From positions 1 through 60,175 of IMG/VR virus record IMGVR_UViG_3300044801_000195: a stretch of 60,175 nucleotides of DNA; one strand, 5' to 3'. The notes beneath the pieces are model-generated. The model saw only the letters and a program-made list of their open reading frames with translations. It did not search any database and had not been told where the DNA came from. The translations under genes and the position numbers were made by a program. Shown in pieces: positions 48,792-54,163 of this stretch. Origin of the DNA: a virus. The first letter of the stretch is position 1. Every line of letters begins with the position of its first letter.

Positions 48792-49898
48792 TTATGCCGC
48801 ACATTTTTGGCCCAAGCGAATGATGCGCTTGTTGCCGTGCTTGACAACTTCGAGCAGGCCCGTCTCTTCCCACTTCACCAGCCAGCCGGCCAGTGTCGAG
48901 TTCGGCACGCCGATCAATTCGGCGAGCTGCCGTCCCGAGGCGACGAGATGACCGTTGCCGTTCAGGATTAGAACGGCGATGCGATCCAGCGCTTCACGCT
49001 GCGAGCCCGGAAGCGATACGGTGCCGGCGGCATTCGTGCGGGGCTTGTCCGTGGCGGACTGCTTTTGCTCGCCGCGGCATTGTATCGCGCCGCCGATCAG
49101 ACTGGCCGCCTGGCCGCCTAAAAGGGAGACGAGCAGCGTTACCGCGATGCCGAGGCCGGTAAGGGTTAGGGCGATGTAGCGGGCCACGTCCGACGCGTCG
49201 GCGCCGAGTCGCCCCGCGATGACCGTCGCAACCATGGAAGCCTCGGCCGGGCCAGCCTTTGCCTCCGTCTTGGCGGCATTGACCTTGGCGTCGGCTTTCT
49301 CCGCGCGGGTGAGCGCTTCGGCTTTCGCCTTGGCCTGCCCAAGCCGCTGTGTGAGCGCGCCCAGATCGGTTTCGGCGGCGCGGCACGTTTTCATGCCCGC
49401 GCAGATAATGCCGCGATCTTGGGCGGCGGTTGTGAGCCCGGCGAGCCTTACGCTGGCTTGGGTCACGAGCTGGGCAAGCGCGTCGGCGCTGCTTGTCTCG
49501 CCGATGGCCGCCGCTTCCTTGCGAGCCGCCGCGGCATCGCCGCGGGCGGCCTGTGCATCAGCGAGCGCCGAAGTGTAAGCCGCCTGGCTGGACTGCGCCG
49601 CCAAAATCGCGGCGCCCTGCTTGGCGGAGTAGGCGTTCACCGCCGCCCAAACCGTGAGGGCAACGCAGATCCAGGTGAGGGCCTTTAAGTGGCGCGACCA
49701 GCCAAGGATCGCAGCCGCGATAGGGATCGCGACAACGGCGACGGCGGCGATGGCGAAGGCGGTGGCGAGTTCGACGTTCACGGTTTTGCCGTACTCCCAA
49801 TTGTTGAGGATATCGATGCGGACGGCTACGCCGGCCATCGCCGCCAGAGCGGCGCCGGTGCAGAGTTGCACCCGCCACCCGATAGGGGTATCGTTCAT
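48792..49898 (-). CDS. Membrane protein with coiled coil and C-terminal winged helix
   Basis: 368 aa. Two N-terminal TM regions plus one more (VELATAFAIAAVAVVAIPIA, LTWICVALTVWAAVNAYSA) are followed by an Ala-rich coiled coil (~100-220) with one Cys pair. A further TM comes next (ALTLTGLGIAVTLLVSLLGG, ~245-265), then a linker and a cytoplasmic winged HTH (GNGHLVASGRQLAELIGVPN, STLAGWLVKWEETGLLEVVK). The HTH suggests membrane-tethered DNA binding. The gene is monocistronic with its own terminator. No named family recognised. Confidence 0.75.
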   Translation of the reverse strand: MNDTPIGWRVQLCTGAALAAMAGVAVRIDILNNWEYGKTVNVELATAFAIAAVAVVAIPIAAAILGWSRHLKALTWICVALTVWAAVNAYSAKQGAAILAAQSSQAAYTSALADAQAARGDAAAARKEAAAIGETSSADALAQLVTQASVRLAGLTTAAQDRGIICAGMKTCRAAETDLGALTQRLGQAKAKAEALTRAEKADAKVNAAKTEAKAGPAEASMVATVIAGRLGADASDVARYIALTLTGLGIAVTLLVSLLGGQAASLIGGAIQCRGEQKQSATDKPRTNAAGTVSLPGSQREALDRIAVLILNGNGHLVASGRQLAELIGVPNSTLAGWLVKWEETGLLEVVKHGNKRIIRLGQKCAA

Positions 49899-49931
49899 GG
49901 TGTGATTTCCTTGTCACAGGGGTTGTCATGA

Positions 49932-49963
49932 GCCCGGCACCGCACTTTCAATGCGTGCCGGGC
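49932..49963. promoter_or_regulatory. Stem-loop upstream of membrane-HTH gene
   Basis: GCCCGGCA-C-CGCA (49932-49944) pairs with TGCG-TGCCGGGC (49952-49963), 12 bp with one bulge. On the minus strand it lies in the leader, about 35 nt before the start codon, and could attenuate or insulate. The rest of 49899-50090 shows no gene. Confidence 0.5.
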
Positions 49964-50090
49964 GTCTCTTTATGCAAAGGGACAAACGCAAATGGGACAG
50001 CATAGGCCGTCCACTTGCAATAACTTGCAGTTGCAAGATCAACTAAATACGTGTTATTGGTTGATGGTCAATTTTCGCCGGATTGATGCG

Positions 50091-50125
50091 AAAAAGCCCA
50101 GCCAGAGTGCTCTGTCTGGCTGGGC
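50091..50125 (-). terminator. Intrinsic terminator after coiled-coil gene
   Basis: GCCCAGCCAGA/TCTGGCTGGGC, an 11-bp perfect stem with an 8-nt loop, followed on the minus strand by five T (50095-50091). It sits 8 nt after the stop at 50133. Confidence 0.95.
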
Positions 50126-50132
50126 CGCATTT

Positions 50133-50381
50133 TCAGTGCTCTCTGTTCTTGATATCCCGCGCCACCTTGTCGAGATTGCGCTTGATCTGCTCTTGCTGCT
50201 TTCGTTGCGCTTCCTGCTGCTGGCGGGTTGTTTCCCCGCGTTGCCGTTCGAGCTCCTGCAATTTCTTGAGCTGTTCAGCAGCCTTCCGGGCCTGTTCGAG
50301 CAAGCGTTTTTGGTCCGCGTGGTCGATGCATATCAAGACCGCTTGCCGGGGCAAACGGGTAGCGATGCAGTAAGTCTGCAT
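50133..50381 (-). CDS. Small coiled-coil protein
   Basis: 82 aa from ATG 50381 (AAGGA 7 nt upstream). The N-terminal 25 residues contain Cys and hydrophobics (QTYCIATRLPRQAVLICIDH). The rest is one long charged helix rich in Gln, Lys, Arg and Glu. No family recognised. Confidence 0.65.
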   Translation of the reverse strand: MQTYCIATRLPRQAVLICIDHADQKRLLEQARKAAEQLKKLQELERQRGETTRQQQEAQRKQQEQIKRNLDKVARDIKNREH

Positions 50382-50474
50382 GTCCAGATCCTTCAAAGCT
50401 GTGGACGTTGCAGGTCTGGCGTGGTGTTAGCGCACCGCGTCAGGCCATCTCTTTCGGGTGAAAGGGACAAAAGA

Positions 50475-50492
50475 GGGCAGCGTGGGCTGCCC
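50475..50492 (-). terminator. Probable terminator after HTH gene
   Basis: GGGCAGC-CCAC-GCTGCCC on the minus strand (50492-50475), followed by CTCTTTTG. Good 7-bp stem and short T-run about 60 nt after the stop at 50551. Confidence 0.7.
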
Positions 50493-50550
50493 TTTGCAAT
50501 TTCAGGCTGCAATTTTTTCTCTAGTCGATTGCCATAATGGTGACTATCGT

Positions 50551-51285
50551 TTAACCTGATGTTTTGTGACGCTGCAACACCACGTAGACAGTTGCGATGC
50601 TGCGGCCCAACGTTGTCGCGATGGCTTTGGGCGATATCCCGGTCGCGCGCATTTTCAGGATGCGGTCGATATCGGCTGGAATCAAGTTGCGGCGGCGCGA
50701 TTTTCTGGGAGCCAATTTGCCGAATCGCCGGGCGGCGGAGAGCTGGAAGGCACTGACACCGATTGACCGGCATATTTCGGCATCGTTTAAATCAGTGGCC
50801 TGCAGGCACGCGGCGGCCCCTATGCACCAGGTGCGAGCGGGCCGGGAGTTTGTCGTTTTGCCGCGCCTATTTCTGGGCACGACCTGCAACGTGTGCTTGA
50901 TTATAATCTGCGATACGGATTGACGGGAAACCCCCAATAACGTGGCGACCTCAACAGGGCGCGATCCTAGATCTAGGAGGGATCGTATCCGGTCTACTTG
51001 GGTGCTGGCCACGATGCCCTTAGCCGTTTTCCAGCGGTCGGGCCAGACCGCCGGAGGTGTGGTTTCCAGGAGTTGAATTAACCACAGTACCTCCAGCGGT
51101 ACGTTCCGGCCCGACAACCAATCGTCAACCGAACTATGTCCTCGCTCAAAGGCGGCCTGCAATTTTTGGGCGAGGCCGTCCGGGCCGAACAGAACCCCGC
51201 AACGGGCGCGAAAGCGCGGAACGGCAACTCTGCGGACATCGCGCATAGCTGAGGAGCGGTTTCGCGGAGATTTTGGAGAATGCAT
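50551..51285 (-). CDS. DNA-binding protein with repeated HTH elements
   Basis: 244 aa from ATG 51285 (GGAG upstream). Three helix-turn-helix-like segments: SRPVEVATLLGVSRQSVSQI, LNDAEICRSIGVSAFQLSAA and GISPKAIATTLGRSIATVYV, the last like resolvase HTH_7. The N-terminal third is basic. Likely a regulator or recombination accessory protein; no catalytic motif seen. Its leader is highly structured (51306-51370). Confidence 0.7.
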   Translation of the reverse strand: MHSPKSPRNRSSAMRDVRRVAVPRFRARCGVLFGPDGLAQKLQAAFERGHSSVDDWLSGRNVPLEVLWLIQLLETTPPAVWPDRWKTAKGIVASTQVDRIRSLLDLGSRPVEVATLLGVSRQSVSQIIIKHTLQVVPRNRRGKTTNSRPARTWCIGAAACLQATDLNDAEICRSIGVSAFQLSAARRFGKLAPRKSRRRNLIPADIDRILKMRATGISPKAIATTLGRSIATVYVVLQRHKTSG

Positions 51286-51305
51286 TGTCTGCTCTCCTTC
51301 ATGCC

Positions 51306-51370
51306 GTGAGATAAGCCTCACGCCGAAACCGCCAGTAGCGGCTTGGGGGTGAGGCCCAGTTAAGGGCCTC
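51306..51370 (-). promoter_or_regulatory. Structured mRNA leader with three hairpins
   Basis: Three consecutive inverted repeats: GAGGCCC/GGGCCTC (51351-51370), CCGC/GCGG (51329-51341) and CGTGAG/CTCACG (51305-51322). They fill nearly all the gap before the HTH gene. The first follows the preceding stop closely and has no T-run. Possible processing or regulatory RNA. Confidence 0.55.
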
Positions 51371-51375
51371 TAGGA

Positions 51376-51600
51376 TCAGCAACCTAGCCGGGTACGTACC
51401 CGTTGTTCCCACTCGGCAAGAGTGAGATCTTCATGCCACGTATTATTCATGGCGTCGCCGAGAGTATGTTCCGCCTGATCGCGAACATTTTCATCATGAG
51501 CCGCTTCGTATTCTGGAAGCAATTTGGCCTTGAGCATTTCGTATGCTTGTTCGTAAACGAGCTGGGTGGCGGTGTCGTGTTGCGTGTCCATCGTATTCAT
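51376..51600 (-). CDS. Small acidic protein downstream of ribozyme
   Basis: 74 aa from ATG 51600 (GGAG 10 nt upstream). Helical, acidic (QLVYEQAYEMLKAKLLPEYE, HEDLTLAEWEQRVRTRLG). No family recognised. Second gene of the transcript that begins with the hammerhead leader. Confidence 0.6.
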   Translation of the reverse strand: MNTMDTQHDTATQLVYEQAYEMLKAKLLPEYEAAHDENVRDQAEHTLGDAMNNTWHEDLTLAEWEQRVRTRLGC

Positions 51601-51635
51601 GTTGTTCTCCATTGAGATAGTCGAGCCATCTTCGG

Positions 51636-51677
51636 GCGGGGCGATACCCCGCGACCGTCGCCGGATGTTGGGTCCGG
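51636..51677 (-). promoter_or_regulatory. Intergenic stem-loops
   Basis: Plus-strand GCGGGG-CGATA-CCCCGC (51636-51652) and CCGGA-TGTTGGG-TCCGG (51661-51677) form two stable hairpins in the 89-nt gap between small genes. No T-run. They add to the unusually structured transcript of this operon. Confidence 0.5.
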
Positions 51678-51689
51678 CTAGGTTTCGGC

Positions 51690-51893
51690 TTAGTGGTTGT
51701 TGCCATCCGTCCACCAATCGTCATTCTCCCAGATCGACCGGAATGACGATGCGTCTGACGCTTTCTCGGCGATGCGCTTGATTTCGTCGCGCGAGATGTT
51801 GAAACCGCAGTGAGTTTCAACCGCAATCGCGAAACCAGCAGATGATTGGGTGTATTCAGCGTAGATATTTTCGAGTGTCATAGTGATATCCAT
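51690..51893 (-). CDS. Small protein directly after the hammerhead ribozyme
   Basis: 67 aa from ATG 51893, or 63 aa from ATG 51881; neither has a good Shine-Dalgarno. ENIYAEYTQSSAGFAIAVET, CGFNISRDEIKRIAEKASDA, SIWENDDWWTDGNNH. No family recognised. The start codon is 11 nt below the end of ribozyme stem III, so self-cleavage would set the 5' end of this message. Confidence 0.6.
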   Translation of the reverse strand: MDITMTLENIYAEYTQSSAGFAIAVETHCGFNISRDEIKRIAEKASDASSFRSIWENDDWWTDGNNH

Positions 51894-51903
51894 TCGGTTG
51901 TTT

Positions 51904-51956
51904 CACTGTTTCGCCGTTTCCGGCTCATCAGGCAGGGCGCGCACCCTGCGACAGTA
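51904..51956 (-). ncRNA. Type III hammerhead ribozyme
   Basis: Read on the minus strand. Stem III 51956-51951 pairs with 51909-51904 (6 bp, one G-U). The cleavage triplet GUC ends at 51950. Stem I GCAGGG/CCCUGC (51949-51944, 51937-51932) is closed by a 6-nt loop. The core CUGAUGA is at 51931-51925. Stem II GCCG/CGGC (51924-51913) has a GAAA tetraloop. Core GAA is at 51912-51910, and A at 51909 pairs with the U of GUC. Every invariant hammerhead nucleotide is present. Predicted cleavage is between 51950 and 51949. Stems I and II are closed and III is open, so it is type III. A strong promoter lies ~130 nt upstream. Confidence 0.93.
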
Positions 51957-52082
51957 TTTGTTTTCCGGTGAGGCCGGTTGGCCTTCCATCGGAGCTCTAC
52001 CCTCCGATCCTCTCACCATGGGCTTCCCGGTCTGGTTTGTTGGCTCCTGCCACGCTCCCCTCGCCGCCCTGTCTGTAGGATT

Positions 52083-52111
52083 AATATACGTGTTCACAGT
52101 GATCACGTCAA
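52083..52111 (-). promoter_or_regulatory. Strong sigma70-like promoter for ribozyme transcript
   Basis: TTGACG (52111-52106), exactly 17 nt, TATATT (52088-52083). The spacer contains the palindrome GTGATCAC and a GTG...CAC dyad, possibly an operator. Predicted start is near 52076, giving a ~125-nt leader 5' of the cleavage site. That leader has a 7-bp hairpin (ATCGGAG/CTCCGAT). Confidence 0.75.
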
Positions 52112-52131
52112 GAGAAATAAAAGGGTATTAT

Positions 52132-52359
52132 TCACTTTTTTGTGATAGAGCGAAGTTTCTGCGTTGCTGCATTCGGCCATAGTGTTGCAGCTATCGGGCG
52201 ATCCGCCGCTTCCGTCACTTTCATGAGCGCCCGCTCAATCAAGCGCCGGACCATCTCGGTGTTGTCCGGAACGTCATCTTCGTGCCGCCTCAGCTCATTG
52301 AGATCGGCGAAAAAGCGCTCGTCGACGCGCATCCGGAAGGATTGACGTTCTTTTTTCAT
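52132..52359 (-). CDS. Ribbon-helix-helix regulator
   Basis: 75 aa from ATG 52359. KKERQSFRMRVDERFFADLN, ELRRHEDDVPDNTEMVRRLI, ERAL: the beta strand plus two helices of Arc/MetJ-type proteins. It ends 21 nt upstream of the ribozyme promoter, whose spacer is palindromic, so it is a natural candidate regulator of that promoter. Confidence 0.78.
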   Translation of the reverse strand: MKKERQSFRMRVDERFFADLNELRRHEDDVPDNTEMVRRLIERALMKVTEAADRPIAATLWPNAATQKLRSITKK

Positions 52360-52434
52360 GAATGCTTTTCCCACCCTATGAGCCCGAAACCAGAAATGCG
52401 ACAGAACCTGCGATAATTCATTTGGCCGTATATC

Positions 52435-52821
52435 ATGTGGACGCCCCCTTCTTGGTATTCGATACCGCAAGAATGTGGCAACAGTGGTCACAAGTCAAGT
52501 GGTTTTTACGCCTATTTGGAACAATCCCAGCGATACGATTTTTTCGCAAGCGGGCCGCAAGGCGATCTATTTGGGCCGCCGCCGCGCGTGAGTTATGCGC
52601 CGGACCCGGAGAAAGTCCGGCAGAGGATGCTTGCGATGCTTGGCCAGCTCCGCGGCGTGGAAGAGTGCCCCTGGAACAAGGACAGGCTAGGGCTGAACAA
52701 AGTGATCTTCCCGCAAATGGCGAATTGGCTGCCGGAGGAGGAAGCCGCCGAATTGCGGCGCGAGTTCTCAGCCGAGGTAGCGCGGCTGGAGGCGGCTGGG
52801 CGCGGGCTATGTTTCCCGTAA
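52435..52821 (+). CDS. Conserved phage protein (WLPEEE family)
   Basis: 128 aa. The C-terminal ~75 residues (PDPEKVRQRMLAMLGQLRGV, EECPWNKDRLGLNKVIFPQM, ANWLPEEEAAELRREFSAEV) belong to a common temperate-phage family of unknown function. The only plus-strand gene in this accessory block, divergent from the RHH gene. Confidence 0.7.
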   Translation: MWTPPSWYSIPQECGNSGHKSSGFYAYLEQSQRYDFFASGPQGDLFGPPPRVSYAPDPEKVRQRMLAMLGQLRGVEECPWNKDRLGLNKVIFPQMANWLPEEEAAELRREFSAEVARLEAAGRGLCFP

Positions 52822-52881
52822 AATTACCGCTTGACTGGCACAAAAAGCTTCCACCGAATCAAAGATTAAGCTAAGATGATT

Positions 52882-52941
52882 TTGAGAACTCAATCTGAGT
52901 CCAAAGGAGCGTGACATGGCCGCTCACGGATGAGTTCTCAA
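52882..52941 (+). promoter_or_regulatory. Long-range hairpin around a 5-codon leader
   Basis: TTGAGAACTCA (52882-52892) is the perfect reverse complement of TGAGTTCTCAA (52931-52941). The loop holds AAAGGAG and ATG 52916, which opens MAAHG-stop. That stop overlaps ATG 52930 of a 39-codon frame whose start lies at the right arm of the stem. The layout resembles a translational attenuator. Confidence 0.5.
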
Positions 52942-53049
52942 GGTTCCGCCGTCGTTAAGAGCGCTGCCCTCACACGGCAGAGGAGAGGGAAGTGGCGGTC
53001 CTTGTGCATCGCAATGGAGTGCTTTGCTAGCGCTCTGGATATGCAGTAG
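52930..53049 (+). CDS. Possible 39-aa leader-coupled peptide
   Basis: SSQGSAVVKSAALTRQRRGK then WRSLCIAMECFASALDMQ after the initial Met. Coupled by ATGA to the 5-codon leader. The same DNA contains a tRNA-Val anticodon-arm fragment, so coding status is doubtful. Confidence 0.3.
   Translation: MSSQGSAVVKSAALTRQRRGKWRSLCIAMECFASALDMQ
52956..52983 (+). other. tRNA-Val(CAC) anticodon-arm fragment
   Basis: The 28 nt match the end of the D arm, the anticodon arm (stem CTGCC/GGCAG at 52964-52968 and 52976-52980, loop CTCACAC, anticodon CAC at 52971-52973) and the next bases of bacterial tRNA-Val(CAC) as I remember it. No T arm follows, so it cannot be a working tRNA. Likely a captured or decayed fragment. 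Confidence 0.5.
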
Positions 53050-53071
53050 CTCAGAGGAATCTAATTTTAGA

Positions 53072-53182
53072 CTAAGGTAAATGATGCAACCATTGCGCGA
53101 GCGCGTAGACTGTATAGAAAGTGGCGAAAATCGAATAGCAAGCCCCCACGGCCATGAGAAGTAAAGCAAGCTCAGATTTCAT
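53072..53182 (-). CDS. 36-aa single-TM peptide
   Basis: KSELALLLMAVGACYSIFAT then FYTVYALAQWLHHLP after Met. One clear membrane helix. ATG 53182 has AAGGA about 10 nt upstream. Last gene of a four-gene operon (53931 to 53072); 7 nt separate it from the previous stop. Role unknown. Confidence 0.5.
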   Translation of the reverse strand: MKSELALLLMAVGACYSIFATFYTVYALAQWLHHLP

Positions 53183-53189
53183 CCCTCAA

Positions 53190-53483
53190 TTATCCTTCAT
53201 CGTAGCCAAGAGAGGAGCGGGATGGCGCGGCGCCGCTTGTGATCACTTCGATCAGATCCGGATCGCTGATTAAGAGTGTCGCTGTCACGGTGCGAGTTTC
53301 CTGATCGTATCGTACCGATCCCTTTAGGATTTGGCATGGTCTGGGGAGGCCATCCGCGATGATTCTTGTGAGGGCATCGACATCATCGCTGCAATATCTG
53401 GGCGACTTGGAGCAAAACTCTGAGATCTGTTCCCTGACATATCGGAGCACGGCATCGTCATCCCTTATTGGGTCATCGGTCAT
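53190..53483 (-). CDS. Small hypothetical protein
   Basis: 97 aa from ATG 53483 (AGAGGGG upstream, ATGA overlap with the previous gene). TDDPIRDDDAVLRYVREQIS, VRYDQETRTVTATLLISDPD. Alpha plus beta; no family recognised. Confidence 0.6.
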   Translation of the reverse strand: MTDDPIRDDDAVLRYVREQISEFCSKSPRYCSDDVDALTRIIADGLPRPCQILKGSVRYDQETRTVTATLLISDPDLIEVITSGAAPSRSSLGYDEG

Positions 53484-53590
53484 ACGATCCCCTCTTTCTT
53501 CAACGCGAGCCACAGGCGGGCGACAGCTTCTTTACTGCTGCGGCATTTTTGCAAGAAGAGCTGATCGTACCAGCGAGCATAGGAGGTCAC
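53480..53590 (-). CDS. 36-aa basic peptide
   Basis: GTG 53590 overlaps the previous stop (GTGA) and has GGAAG upstream; its stop overlaps the next start (ATGA). TSYARWYDQLFLQKCRSKEA then VARLWLALKKEGIV, amphipathic helices. The double overlap is the main support. Confidence 0.5.
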   Translation of the reverse strand: MTSYARWYDQLFLQKCRSSKEAVARLWLALKKEGIV

Positions 53591-53931
53591 GGTTTCTTCC
53601 ACAGCTCCGGGTGTTCGATCATAAGGTTTGCGACGGCTTCTTCTGGACTGTCGCCACTTCGCCTAAATGACCATCTTGTTAGTTCGTGATCGAATTCGGC
53701 GTTTTCATTCGTCACGTATCCGGCAAAAAATTCATCTTCCGTAATCTGCACGGTGAGGTCTCCAAGCTCGTCACAATCACGCGGTCTCCATTTGTGCCTG
53801 ACCGCCCTCACCATCGACCCGAGGTCATAAGGCCCTGGGTATCCGAGATCGTAGAGTTTGGATTGCCATTCATTAAGAGCTTTTGGAAAGTCATTAAATC
53901 GGTCACTTATCATTGTGGCTACGACCCCCAT
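53587..53931 (-). CDS. Hypothetical protein, start of four-gene operon
   Basis: 114 aa from ATG 53931; ATG 53913 is an alternative. SDRFNDFPKALNEWQSKLYD, LGDLTVQITEDEFFAGYVTN, EEAVANLMIEHPELWKKP. Low-complexity free, conserved-looking; no family recognised. Confidence 0.6.
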   Translation of the reverse strand: MGVVATMISDRFNDFPKALNEWQSKLYDLGYPGPYDLGSMVRAVRHKWRPRDCDELGDLTVQITEDEFFAGYVTNENAEFDHELTRWSFRRSGDSPEEAVANLMIEHPELWKKP

Positions 53932-53995
53932 ATTCACGCCTGCCCCGCTCAAAAATTTTCTTGGCCGAGCCCTACGCCCGAAGCGTAAACAAAGC

Positions 53996-54046
53996 GTTTC
54001 ATTCGCATACCGTTCGCCGTTTCGTTCGCCTTGGTTTCATTCGCAA
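53996..54046 (+). other. Integrase arm-type repeats, left of attP core
   Basis: GTTTCATTCGCATA-C-CGTTCGCC (53996-54018), then GTTTCGTTCGCC (54019-54030) and GTTTCATTCGCAA (54034-54046). The 23-nt unit recurs with one mismatch on the other side of the core at 54214-54236. Spacing around the tRNA core fits arm-binding sites of a lambda-type integrase. Confidence 0.65.
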
Positions 54047-54066
54047 GCTTAACTCATTGATTTTAT

Positions 54067-54116
54067 TGGTCGGGGCGGCGTGATTCGAACACGCGACCCT
54101 CTGGTCCCAAACCAGA
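54067..54116 (-). other. attP core: 3' half of tRNA-Pro(UGG)
   Basis: On the minus strand the sequence reads through the tRNA-Pro anticodon arm (stem CTGG/CCAG, loop with anticodon TGG), the variable loop, a T arm with GTTCGAATC, the acceptor strand CGCCCCGA and CCA at 54069-54067. No 5' half is present, so it is a tRNA-mimicking attachment core that restores the host tRNA on integration. An intact attP means the sequence is the excised or virion form. Confidence 0.88.
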
Positions 54117-54163
54117 ATGACGCCCCAAGCAGAATCCCGCCATTATTGATAATGCACATTAAT

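Noticed and set aside
51600-51665. Second hammerhead ribozyme on the minus strand (GUC + hairpin GCGGGG/CCCCGC + CCGAAGA)
   Set aside because: The core differs (CCGAAGA instead of CUGANGA), and no stem II plus GAAA or closing stem III follows.
54067-54116. Functional tRNA-Pro gene
   Set aside because: Only the anticodon arm, T arm and acceptor 3' strand are present; the D arm and 5' acceptor strand are missing, as in an attP core.
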